Shown here: in pieces, positions 36,014 to 46,618 of the stretch
Position numbering within the stretch: the stretch's first letter is position 1
How the letters are laid out: the number at the start of each line of letters is the position of its first letter
Source of the DNA: Oscarella lobularis
Taxonomy: Eukaryota; Porifera; Homoscleromorpha; Homosclerophorida; Oscarellidae
Assembly (NCBI RefSeq): GCF_947507565.1
Contig: NC_089187.1
Span: forward strand, 1,984,001 to 2,048,000
Direction: 5' to 3'
DNA length: 64,000 nt
Notes under the pieces: model-generated
Seen by the model: only the letters and a program-made list of their open reading frames with translations
Told to the model about the DNA's origin: nothing
The model's database searches: none
Made by a program: the position numbers and the translations under genes

Positions 36014-36282
36014 TGTGCTCTAACTGCCTTCAAGAGATTCGAATGCCTCGCACGTATGTGAGCAGATACCTTATCTCTTGAACGGAGGGCGGATTGTTGC
36101 ACAGGATGTGGGACGATTTCCTTGCATCTCGTTTACTATATCATAGGGGTGGTGCGCAGGGCGATAATTTGAGATTAGGCCAAATGCACTAGGAGGTCGA
36201 ATGGCCTTAGGCGAAAGTGCACAGACAGTTGGAAAACAACGTTGATGTTACTTCAACGTGCAAAGCGCGTTACAAGAAGCAC

Positions 36283-36528
36283 TCAGTATTTCGTCAACGT
36301 GTTAGGCTGTTCGCATCGAGGGCAAGTTTTCGACTTGTTCTGCTTTCTGGTATCGTTGAAATGGGGCTTGCATATGTAGACGTCTTTCCTGAAACAATAG
36401 GAGACGCAGTTCTCGTGCTCGTAGAACGGCTCATCGGTATTGTGATTGTAATGGCACTGCGGATCGATAGATGAGAGACCCGACTCGCGTGTAATTTATG
36501 CAGTTCTTACCTCAAATGTTGAACTCAT
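36283..36528 (-). CDS. Zinc-ribbon protein Z7, short type
   Basis: Start exon MSSTFE (ATG 36528, donor GTAAGA, acceptor CCGCAG) joined to CHYNHNTDEPFYEHENC, VYICKPHFND and CPRCEQPNTLTKY. About 63 residues. Its nearest relative is Z11 at 41133, its counterpart in the second tandem unit. Confidence 0.62.
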
Positions 36529-36994
36529 CGTGTTCGTAAAAGCGCTCCAACTCCAAAGATTCTAAATGTTTGGCGCGTGTATGCAAGTGGTTTATGTAGA
36601 TAAGTGCATGGGGTGGCTAGAGAGAGTGAGGGGGTTGAGGCATCCTCGCAGCTAAGGGTGGTCGGTGCACGGGAGTGGGGAAGATTCCCTGCATCCAGCT
36701 GCCGCTGCAGGAAAGATAAGCAAATTTGCTCATAATCTTTGCGGTTGTTTCTAGTTTCACTGTTTTTCGTTGTTTACAGACTCTCTCAGTAAACCCAGGA
36801 CGCGCTTCGCGTTTAGTCTATAGAAGCGATGCATGCAATGCGTTCTACCGGACCCTTTTAGACGTTGAAGAGTGCGTAGTTTTGCAAAAAGATCGCTGAA
36901 TCTGCAGTGTTTTTTGCACGATTTTGCATTGGAACGAGGTACGCCGATGGGTCGAAAAAAACAAAGTAAAGAAAGTCGACGTTCAATCGGGATG

Positions 36995-37244
36995 CTAACT
37001 GTAACGCGTGAGCGTGTTGGGTTGATTGCACCGAGGGCAGGTCCATGACCCATTCTGCTTTGTGGAATCACGAAAGTCGTCCTTGCATATGTACACGTCG
37101 ACGCCGTCGTTGTTGCAGTTCTCGTGCATGACGTACGGATCACCGTCGATGGTGTGATTGTTTTGATAGTAGCACTGCAGAAAGATTTAGGCCCGGGGTT
37201 CGCGCGGTCGACTGTTTCTCTCATACGCTTTTAGAGTTGCCCAT
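36995..37244 (-). CDS. Zinc-ribbon protein Z8, short type
   Basis: Start exon MGNSKS (ATG 37244, donor GTATGA, acceptor TTTCTGCAG) joined to CYYQNNHTIDGDPYVMHENC, VYICKDDFRD and CPRCNQPNTLTRYS. About 65 residues. The matching place in unit 2 (41700-41790) keeps the start exon but has lost the coding exon. Confidence 0.62.
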
Positions 37245-37249
37245 TTCTT

Positions 37250-39480
37250 AGCTTTGTGTTAGCGCTCTTAGCCGCCAAATGAGATACAATCTGATTAGAT
37301 ATTAGATTATATATCGAGCGTTCTTCCCGCCGAAGCGGATTGTCCCACGGGCGAAGGGAAGATTCCCTTCGAGCTAACCGCTGAGAATTTTGAATTTTAA
37401 CCGTACGCGAAACAATAGGCTTATTGATGAACTGCAGGACTTGCATTTTGCCTAGTAGTTTTGATTTGATCTAAGCTTCTCCGTTCAAACGTTGCATAAG
37501 CGCTGAGATTCTTTGCGCAATTTGAGTAGTTTTGTCTCCCGATGGGGCGGTGTAGAAAGGCGGCGCCGCGACTTTCACCTTGCGCACCTGCATGAGATTT
37601 AAAATTATCATATCGCACTCCCGCAGGCGTTGTCGCTACTTTCAAAGCGGCCCGTCAAAACAGCATTTTTTACTCCGTTTCGTTTTGAAGCGATCTGGGC
37701 TGTGCGCTGTACAATGCGCGCGGTTGCGAAATATGTTAGAGATGTTAATCCGATGTAGAATAGGTCGCTTACATCGTAGTACATGCATGCAGTGTTTGTG
37801 CAAACTCAGAAGCAACGCTTGCACGCTTCGGTGAATGCATGGGTCGAATCGAGCGCGGGACAAACGATCCTTTCGGTGAAGTTGATCTATACGCAGCCCT
37901 TGGCGTCCCTTTGCATGGGGGCATTAGATTGACGACGTAAATTCGATTAGAATCTGTTTACTAACCCTAAATCCCGCATCTTTTGATCAGAAACGACCAA
38001 AACTAGGGCATAAAATCGAGCCTTACCTGCAAGGGTAGCACTGCAGGGGAATAGGTTTACCGAGACAAAAATCATACTACAGTACGTTTCAGACGAGGCA
38101 GTCAGGTTTGTAGCTCTTTTAGATTTATTGGGAACCCGTAGGGTTGGTTTGAGCGAGTCGTAGTGGTGACGAGAGCTTGCACCGAGTTCTTAGAGGAACC
38201 CCACCCTTTGCTGGAGACATCGTGATGGTGGGGGCAGTACGAGGGAGCATTGATAATGACGCATCTAATCCAGTAGCTGAGCGGTGATTGGTTAGATCGC
38301 ACCGAATGCGTCCTTGTTGCCAGGATATTAACGAGCCGCACTAACACGCAAAGCAGGAAAGTGGCACCGTTTGGTGAAATACAGCGAAAAGAGGTCAACG
38401 AACGCGTCGCCAACGTGTTTTTCAGCCTGAACAAAGGCTTTTGTACCGCTGTAGTTACTCCTAGCTGCTCATAGGACGGCTTGCAGAAAAGTAAACAAAA
38501 ACGGTTTGGCTATTTTGCTGTCTTTTGTCGCTGTAAAAGATTACCGAATCTTTTCTTGTCTTTTGAATCGTATCTGGTGCCGCACCGTCGCCTTTTTGTG
38601 AAAAGGCGGGTGTTCGACGCATGGGGCGTTTAGGCCGTGCACGAGACACGCGCAAATTCAAGCCGAAATAAAATGCGAATTTTCTGTTCGTTCTTAGTTG
38701 TCACTGGAAGAGGCGTTTCTGAGATGAATCGAGATTACCTTCATTTAGAACGAGACGTCGTAAGAACTGGCATACTTCGTGCATTATTGATTTATCTCCT
38801 AATTCATTTCTACATAGCGCCACTGCGAAAGATGCAGAAAACTCAAGTCTCAATCAAAAGCGCTTACAATTTTTTATCCTTGCTACTGTCGCTCGTGTCA
38901 CGACTGCAGGAATGCACACGAACATGCAGGAGGCTTAGGATCATGTCCCAACTGTGGACAACCAGCGAAAGCAATGACCTGACGGTCCTGACCTAGCGTC
39001 TGCCCATGTGTAGCGAAATTCATTGCAAGTTACACACAGCTTATATTTTAATCGTGTCAACAAGCTTTTTCAATTATTTCTGTATTTTAGAATAAGTGGA
39101 ATTTGCTTCTTCAGTCCACAAGTCAATAAATTGAAATGGACTGTTTTGTTTATACGGGACGGTTAATGACGTGCGTTACAAGAAAGAAAATGGCTTGGAA
39201 TAAGGACTGCGAACGCTGTCGAAGACAAATCGCACTCTGGAAGCTGCCAATTGGATAATAGGTACAGATTTCCATTCGAAAACGGCTCAACTGCGCTTTC
39301 CTATGCTCGTCGCACGTGGAGCAAACCACGCAAAGACGATTCAGCCTGTTTAGAACCTTCAAATACATTATTTAGCAGAGTCAGAAGCCGAATACAAGTT
39401 TTTCCTAGCAAATGTTTGGCGAATTCTAACGAACCGAGCCACTTTCACTCAAACAGTGGACTCCAGTCTTTTTCCTAAAT
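37250..39480. repeat. 2.2-kb spacer of the zinc-ribbon array, copy 1
   Basis: Nearly the same as 41800-44040. Apart from the short open frame at 38637-38996 I see no gene. A CTGCAG/TGCTACCCTTGC stretch near 38030 recalls the start of a CYxC exon, but frames differ between the copies, so it is not called. Confidence 0.7.
38637..38996 (+). CDS. Possible small orphan protein, copy 1
   Basis: Open frame of 119 codons with a hydrophobic stretch (GILRALLIYLLIHFYIAPL). The duplicate at 43195-43545 differs by three indels of +6, -12 and -3 nt, all multiples of three, so the frame is kept. That is mild evidence for coding. No homology is recognised, and an internal ATG (MNRDYLHLERD) could be the start. 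Confidence 0.3.
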   Translation: MHETRANSSRNKMRIFCSFLVVTGRGVSEMNRDYLHLERDVVRTGILRALLIYLLIHFYIAPLRKMQKTQVSIKSAYNFLSLLLSLVSRLQECTRTCRRLRIMSQLWTTSESNDLTVLT

Positions 39481-39555
39481 TGTGCCGAGACTGCGGTTTT
39501 TAGCAAAAATGTACGCGATCGTTGCATTCGTTCCGCAGTCTACAGCTACTGAGAA

Positions 39556-40130
39556 CTAATAAAGTTGCTGTAGCGTGTTCACAGTTCCGTCTCTCGGACA
39601 GTCGTTGCTGTACCTCCTTTTTTTGTCGCACGCCTGGCAAATGAAGGTGGCGAGACGAGGATTATATGTAGGGTAAGGGTGATGCCACTTAACTGGCTCG
39701 AGGGGTACTCGTTTCAGTTCTTTGTGGCACCAGTAGCACTAAGAGCCAGAGAAATGACCGACCGTTTTTGCCCTCTCTCACTTTCATATACCCATTCTAG
39801 GTAGGGCACTCCCTGGCCAGCAGGTACTCTAGGCGCCATGAAAATGCGTCGACTGTGTCGTACTAACGGAATGTTTAGCGTAACGAAATGTAGTGCAACT
39901 TCACATACCTTTTGTACAACTGTAAAGCTTGTGCCACTGCAATTTCGGCATTGTATCACGAGTTGGTCTTTAACGGTGACATCGTGCACCGTTCTCTGTG
40001 CTTCACTTCTGTATCCCAGGCTAATGCTGTAAAATTGATCGCCACAAGTGTCGCACGTAATCTAAAACAGCAGGCCGCAGAGTTGTTCAAATACCGCTCA
40101 TGAAGATCATGGGCTTCGTACAAGAAACAT
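39556..40130 (-). CDS. Zinc-ribbon protein Z9, long type
   Basis: Four exons as in Z5, to which it is very close. MFL start exon (40130); ITCDTCGDQFYSISLGYRS with IQCRNCSGTSF; linker exon ending GQGVPYLEW; last exon with CYWCHKEL, VKWHHPYP, FICQACDKKRRYSNDCPRDG and NTLQQL. The 3' flank matches that of Z3 instead, so unit 2 looks like a recombinant of two earlier genes. Confidence 0.62.
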
Positions 40131-40644
40131 GAGTATGTTCGGCTCGCACACGACGACGGTAGACAGACTGAGGGGGTTAGCGAGCCAACTCCCGATTTTG
40201 CTAATTGTTATCTCTTTGGTTAGGAAGTTGAAACGAATTGACGGGTATGACTATTTTGTTGTGGCGCGTCTTGTTAGTGCCGCGCGAGGCGAAGCCGAAA
40301 GGACTTCCAACACTGCCATGCGAACAGTACAAATGTAATTCTTAGAGCTCGTTTAGAAAGAAGGTAGGGGGTAGGAGTGCCGAAGGGTTTCACTCCGACG
40401 CGTTTTCGCAACCTTTTGAAGCGATAGTCGTTGCCTGCAGACTCACCTACCTTATGAATTACTGCATGTCTTTTTTCGCTCCAGTGCCTCCCAAAATTTG
40501 GAGTAGACGTCGTAGCTACTGTAGGTGACCGTATGTGCGTAGGTTTGGGACCGATCCGGTTTTTCCCAAGGACATTTGTGAGAAAGAAGTACAGTAGTTT
40601 AGGTTTTGTGAAACCAAAGAAAAACAAAGTGCGTTGCAGAAAAC

Positions 40645-40862
40645 TCAAATGTACTGCAGCGTGTTGGCCTCGTTGCACCGAGGGCACGTATCATTCTCCA
40701 CTTTTTCGTCATAATGTTTCTTGCATACGTACACACTGTACCCGGTGCAATTCTCGTGTTTCTTGAGCAGATCGTTGCAGGTGCTGTTCTTATACCAACA
40801 CTGAGAGAGTAGGCACGGTATCGGCCGACAAGTACGCAAGTATTTTGCCTCACCTCTGCCAT
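40645..40862 (-). CDS. Zinc-ribbon protein Z10, short type
   Basis: Start exon MAE (ATG 40862, donor GTGAGG, acceptor TCTCTCAG) joined to CWYKNSTCNDLLKKHENC, VYVCKKHYDE and CPRCNEANTLQYI. About 54 residues, the shortest member. Confidence 0.58.
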
Positions 40863-41132
40863 TATGTAAGCGCTCTACCTGTCACCAAGATATCCAAATG
40901 CTTGCGCGTATGCGAACAGATACGTTATCTAGAATCTCTTGAGGTTGAGGGGGTTGAGCTAAGGGCGGGATGGGGGTCTTTTTGCACGAGACGCTAATTT
41001 GAGATTAGACAAAATGCGCTTGGAGGTGAAGCAACCTAAGACGAAAGTACACAGACAGTTCAACAAAGCAACGTCGACGTTACTGCGGCGAAAATAGCGC
41101 GATTGAAATGCATGCACAAAGAGCAAGAACAG

Positions 41133-41356
41133 TCAGTATTTGTGCAACGTGTTAGGCTGATTGCATCGAGGGCAGGTTGTCGACTTGCTCTGCCTAATAC
41201 CGTTGAAATGGGATCTGCATATGTAGACGTTTTTCTTGGCGCCGTGGACGACGCAGTTATGGTGCCAATACAGTGGGTGGTCGATATGGTGATCGTAATA
41301 GCACTGCAGACAGACGAGACTTGACTCGCGCGTAATGTATTCGGTTCTTACCTTCA
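41133..41356 (-). CDS. Zinc-ribbon protein Z11, short type
   Basis: Start exon MK (ATG 41356, donor GTAAGA, acceptor GTCTGCAG) joined to CYYDHHIDHPLYWHHNC, VYICRSHFNG and CPRCNQPNTLHKY. About 58 residues. Counterpart of Z7. Confidence 0.58.
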
Positions 41357-41699
41357 TCTGAGCAGTACGTGTAAGCGCTTCAAAAGATCTACTGTATATG
41401 TTCAGCGCGTATGGAAGTGTTTTTATGTAGATAAGTGCATGGGTGGATAAAGAGGGTGAGGGGGTTGAGGCGTCTTCGCAGCCAAAGGCGGTTGGTGCAC
41501 GGGAGTGGGGAAGATTCCCAGCTGCCGCTGCAGGAAAGATAAGCAAATTTTGCCCGTCATGTTAGCTTCACTGTTTTTCAGCGTTCATGATTCTCCCAGT
41601 AAACCCGGGACGCGCTTCGCGTTTAGTTTTATCAAAGCCTCTCTGAAACGAAGAATAGGCTGGACTGCATGCTAAGTGGGTAGTTTTCCGAACAGATTG

Positions 41700-41800
41700 T
41701 TGCACGGTTTTGCATTGGAATGAAGTACGCAAAACCAAAGTACGAGAAAGGGGTCGACTGTTTCTCCCATACATTTTTAGAGTCGCTCATTTTAGCGCGT
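41700..41800 (-). pseudogene. Z8 remnant in unit 2 (start exon without coding exon)
   Basis: The start exon (ATGAGCGACTCTAAAAAT before GTATGG, near 41775-41795) and its flanks match those of Z8. The metal-binding exon, present at 36995-37175 in unit 1, is absent: the sequence passes straight from the exon-1 flank to the 3' flank. Confidence 0.55.
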
Positions 41801-44040
41801 TAGGCCCTAGCTGCCGCAAAATGAGATACAATCAGATTTAGATATTAGATTGTATCTCGCGTTCTTTTGCCCCGTGGAACGGATTGTCCCACGGGCAAAA
41901 GGAGGATTCGCTTCGAGCTGAACGCTGAGAATTCTGAATTCGAAACGTTTCGTGAGTTACACCGCGCGGTCGCCGTACGCGAAACAATGAACTTATTGAT
42001 GAACTGCCTGACGGGCATTTTGCCTACTAGTAGTTTTGATTTGATCTAGGCTTCCCTGTTCAAACGTCGCAAAGGCGTTGAGATTCTTGGTGCATTTTGA
42101 TCTCCCGGTGGGGCGGTGAAATTAAAGGCGGTGCCGCGACTTCCACCTTTCGCACCTGCATGAGATTTGAAAATTATCATATCGCACTCCCCGCGGGCGC
42201 TGTCGCTACTTTCAAAGCGGCCCGTCAAAACAGCATTTTTTAACTCCGGTTTGTTTTGAAGCGATCTGGACTGTGCGCTGTACAAGGCGCGGCTGCGAAA
42301 TATTTTAGAGATGTAGAGGAGACCGCTTACATCTTAGTACATGCAGTGTTTTTGAAAACTCAGAAGAAACGCCTGCGCTCTTCGGCGGATGCATGGGCCG
42401 AATCGAGCGCGGGACTAACGGATACTTTCGGTGAAGTTGACCCTATACGCAGCCCTGGGCGTTCCTTTGCATGGGGATAGAATGATGACGTAAATTTGAT
42501 TAGAATCTGTTTACTAACCCTAAATCTCGCATCTTTTGATCAGAAACGACAAAAATTTGTGCGTGAAATCGAGCCTTATACTTGCAAGGATAGCACTGCA
42601 GGGAAATACGTTTATCGAGACAAAAATCATACTGCGTATCAGACGTATGTAGAGACAGGCAGGTTTGCAGCTCTTTTAGATTTTTTAGGAAATCCGTAGG
42701 GTTGGTTTGAGTGAATAAAAGTTGCAATCAGAGCTTGCACCGAGTCCTTAGAGGAACCCCACCCTTTGCTGGAGACATCGCGATGGTGGGGGTAGTACGA
42801 GGGAGCATAGATAATGACGCATCTAATCCAGTAGCTGAGCGGTGATTGGTTAGATCGCACCGAATGCGTCCTTGTTGCCAGGATATTAACGAGCCGCACT
42901 AACACGCGAAGCAGGAAAGTGGCACAGTTTGGTGAAATACAGCGAAAAGAGGTCAACGAACGCGTCGCCAAAGTGTTTTTCAGCCCGACCGAAGGCTTTT
43001 GTACCGCTGAAGTCGCTCCTAACTGCTCATAGGACGGCTTGCAGAAAAGTAAACAAGAACGGTTTGACTATTTTACTGTCTTTTGGCGCCGTAAAAGATG
43101 ACCGAATCTTTTTCTTGTCTTTTGAATCGTATCTGGTGCCACACAGCGCCTTTGGGTGAAAAAAGGCAGAGTTCAGCGCATGGGTGTTTAGACCGTGCAC
43201 AAGACACGCGCAAATTCAAGCCGAAATATAATACGAATTTTCTGTTCGTTCTTAGTTGTCACTGGAAGTCCAGAGTCTTTTTTTGAGATGAATCGAGATT
43301 ACCTTCAATTGGAACGAGACGTCGTAAGGACTGGCATACTTCGTGCATTATTAATTTATCTCCTAATTCATTTCTACCAAGCGCCACTGCGAGAAGTGCA
43401 GAAAATCAAAAGCGCTTACAATTTTTTATCCTTGCTACTGTCGCTCATGTCACGACTGCAGGAATGCACACGAGCAGATGGGAAGCTTAGGATCATGTCC
43501 CAACTGTGGACAACGAGCGAAAGCAATGACCTGACGGTGACCTAGCGTTTTCTCATCTGTAGCGAAAATTCATTGCAAGTTACACACAGCTTATATTTTA
43601 ACCGTGTTAACGAGTTTTTTCAATTATTCTGTTGTTTTAGAATAAGTGGAATTTGCTTCTTCAGTCCACAAGTCAATAAATTGAAATGGACGGTGTTTTG
43701 TTTATACGGGACGGTTGATGACGTGCTTTACAAGACGGCTTGGAATAAGCATCGATGGAATAAGGACTGCGAACGCTGTCGAAGAGAAATCGCACTCTGG
43801 AAGCTGCCAATTGGATAATAGGTACAGATTTCCATTCGAAAACGGCTCAACTGCGCTTTCCTATGCTCGTCGCACGTGGAGCAAACCACGCAAAGACGAT
43901 TCAGCCTGTTTAGAACCTTCAAATACATTATTTAGCAGAGCCAGAAGCCGAATACAAGTTTTTCCTAGCAAATGTTTGGCGAATTCTAACGAACCGAGCC
44001 GCTTTCACTCAAACAGTGGACTCCAGTCTTTTTCCTAAAT
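41801..44040. repeat. 2.2-kb spacer of the zinc-ribbon array, copy 2
   Basis: Copy of 37250-39480. It contains the second copy of the possible orphan frame (43195-43545). Nothing else is supported. Confidence 0.7.
43195..43545 (+). CDS. Possible small orphan protein, copy 2
   Basis: 116 codons, aligned over its length with 38637-38996 and separated by in-frame indels only. It has the same hydrophobic stretch (GILRALLIYLLIHFYQAPL). Weak call. Confidence 0.3.
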   Translation: MHKTRANSSRNIIRIFCSFLVVTGSPESFFEMNRDYLQLERDVVRTGILRALLIYLLIHFYQAPLREVQKIKSAYNFLSLLLSLMSRLQECTRADGKLRIMSQLWTTSESNDLTVT

Positions 44041-44297
44041 TGGAGTGTCTGTATTGTAGGTCGGAAGAGAGACGGCGGTCTTACTTTTAAACGTCATTTT
44101 GTTCCAAAAGCCTTTCTTGGAGAAGCTGCCGTCACCTAGCATTTCTAATTCGGGGAAATTCCTATAGGACCAAAAAAGCATTGGTATAATACTAATCGCT
44201 TTTATGATGTCAAACCCGGAGTCTTCATTGAATCCACTCAACTCACTAAAAGAAAACGGTATAGTTAGCACTACCTATAAATCATTACTCCGGTTTC

Positions 44298-46381
44298 TTA
44301 CAAACAGAGGCCTTCCTTCAGACTTTTCAGCGACTCTTCACCGTTTACACCAATGATAAACACGGTTTGGTCCTTCATGAAGCTACCAGCTTCGTGTAAG
44401 CTATTCAAAACGCGTTGAGCTGCAAATGCAATAGCATCAGTAATCACCGTTTATTTAATTCAATAATAGTACCTGTCACCGGCCTTTCCGCTTCTTCAAA
44501 GTCTGTAATCAAAACGAGATCGTATTTAGCTCGTTCGCTTTGGCTCATTGGATGTTTTTGAAGCCGTGTAAAGAGCTATAATACATACATAAACGCCAGT
44601 CTTTAATTAACAAAAAATTGAAGCTCGGAGCGGCTCACCTCTTTTTGATGCGAGCTGCTCCAACTAATAAAATTTCCCGGTACCGCATAAACCTAAAGGG
44701 GCGTATAGCTAGCGTGGCTTCTGACTTGCGTGGCCTTACTTGAAAGTCGTCGTAGTCGTCTCTATAGACATACTTTGAATTCTCGGCATCTTCGTGATCC
44801 TTCTGACTCTGAGCTTGCTTCTCCCGATCGTCATTTGTAATTATTTTACCAAACTGCGGGTCTTCGCGATCTCGAAGCGGATCGAAGTAGCAGTTGAAAT
44901 CGACGGCTATCACCTTTGCATACTGGTAAGTATAGCATGCGTAAAGGGCGCGCGGTTTTACTTTGTTGCACATTTTGCAAAGACTCAGGAGTCCTCCTTT
45001 TGGTCCGCAGAATAAATGCAGGGCGAGTTCGTATTTCTTTTTCTTTTTGCTATTCTTTTCGTCTATCCAAGACATTTACGTGAATTTATTCTATTTGTAG
45101 AGCTAAGGGGGTCCCACCTGTTTTGCTTGAACTGTGTAAGTGTTGTTGATAGTCTTTTGTCCATATTTCAGAGGTGTGTATTTCTACCTGCACCTCAAAG
45201 AACGTTCTGCCGTGACCCTTGTCCGAAGAGGCTAGCAAAAGGCTAAGGAAGTCCAAATCACTTTTAATTTTTCTTTTAGTTCCTGCTCTTCTTGGTTCTG
45301 TGGGGCTAATTGTTCTTTTAGTGTCTGTTTTTGATTCTGTGGTGCTAGGATCTTTCTCTGTACGCCGTGGAAAAACGTCGTCGTTGTCTTCTCCGTCGTT
45401 TGCAGAGGTAGATGTATTGCTTTTGCTGTCTTGTTTAGTGTTGGTATCTTTAGATTTTTGGTCCGGTTCGCCTTTGCTAGTAAGTTCTTCCAACATCCTA
45501 GGCCTGTAGGCGCATAATTTATAGAGTAGTTGAGCCCTTGTGCGATAGTCGAGCTGACTTCCGTGAGAGCACAGAAATAATTTGACAAATCCATAGCCAG
45601 CCATAAAAGCAACGAGCAGCAATAGGGGAACGTTAGAGTACCAGAGCGGCACAAACAGCAGTCCCAATGTGAACGCGCAGGGAAGCGAGGCAGGAAAATC
45701 CTCAGTGCACGTGCTACTATTTCCTATATAACCGCTGTCGCACAGACTATCCAATTCAGGACGAAACCACTCTCTTTTATACAGACTTTCGTGAATCGTG
45801 CACTGAAACGTCGATCCGTAGGTAGTAGGCTCGACTTTCAGGTAGAGCACGAACATAAGGACAATAATAACGAGTGCAAATATCAGCTGGAGCAATAATT
45901 TAACTACGTAGCTTTTGTAAACGAGGTGGCTTCGACTGAAATGATTCTGCAACAGTTTGACAATTTCGACCGATTCGCTACTGAATAATCCCGTCCGTCG
46001 ATCGCGATAGCGGTCGATGGTCGGCGAGAGGGAGAAGAATTCCTCGAGGTGAGGCCCGGCTATCTTCGTCCAGAGCACGTGCGGTCCGACCAGGAAAACT
46101 AGCTCTCCGAGAAGAAACAAGGGGAGCAGTCGGAGGAGATTTACTCCTTCCGAGCACATGCCGTTTACGAAGGCGACTTGATCTCTCGTGAAATCGTTCG
46201 GCGTGAGACAGACGACGGCTCCGCCTCCGCCGAGAAATTCCTCGCCGACGGCGACGGCGAGTAGAACGACGAGACATACGCTCAGGTAGATGATGACTTG
46301 ATCCCAGAGAAAATTCTTGTACTTTGTTCGACCGAATCCGACGATTGATTTCGTGCTCGCGAGAACGGTTTCGATTGGCAT
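44298..46381 (-). CDS. LRRC8-like four-span channel protein L1 without LRRs
   Basis: Five exons: 46381-45118, 45062-44962, 44932-44639, 44575-44473 and 44419-44298 (an upstream in-frame ATG lies at 46408). After KNFLWDQVII come spans 1 (YLSVCLVVLLAVAVGEEFL) and 2 (LLPLFLLGELVFLVGPHVLW) with an extracellular C and FVNGMC between them, then an intracellular loop, spans 3 and 4, and a second Cys-rich loop. The block IKSDLDFLSLLLASSDKGHGR matches the ND-F-L-x(n)-F segment that follows span 4 in LRRC8. Between span 4 and this block L1 alone has about 60 residues of K/S/T/D-rich linker. The C-terminal part (VIAVDFNCYFDPLRDRE, YDLVLITDFEEAE, VFIIGVNGEESLKSLKE) looks like an alpha/beta domain, not LRRs. 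LRRC8 proteins form volume-regulated anion channels; conduction here is inferred. Confidence 0.7.
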
Positions 46382-46618
46382 CTTCGCTACTTGGGATTCT
46401 AGTACCAAAAAGGTAAGGAGAGGTGTCTGTCCTTTGCCTCTACGTTTTGTCTCTGTATGCTAGAGAATAGTTTGCGCACGCATTTGCGGAGGAGTCATAC
46501 TACTAGGTATTATGCAAAGGCCGATGATTATATTTAACGATATAGAGCGCAGATCTTCTGAATAATTTAGATTTCGTCTCCGAATGCAAGCAGAGTCAAA
46601 ACTGAGGTTGGTAAAATT

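Larger units (their letters stand above)
32848..39480. repeat. Tandem block of the zinc-ribbon array, unit 1
   Basis: Begins at GAGACTGCGGTTTTTAGCA, a string repeated at 39485, and ends at TTTTTCCTAAATTG (39480), which recurs at 44040. It holds genes Z3-Z8 and a spacer of about 2.2 kb (37250-39480). Unit 2 at 39481-44041 is shorter, so genes were lost or gained after duplication. Confidence 0.75.
39481..44041. repeat. Tandem block of the zinc-ribbon array, unit 2
   Basis: Starts directly after TTTTTCCTAAATTG at 39480 and ends with the same string at 44040, where unique sequence of the channel cluster begins. It holds Z9-Z11 and a second 2.2-kb spacer. Confidence 0.75.

Noticed and set aside
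37960-38110. CYPC-like start of a zinc-ribbon exon near 38030 and 42590
   Set aside because: The two copies differ by a 2-nt indel inside the stretch and share no downstream ligands, so a coding exon is not supported.
39150-39478. Short frames on both strands near the unit junction (also 43728-44038)
   Set aside because: Copies are nearly identical by recent duplication, so conservation says nothing about coding. No recognisable domain.
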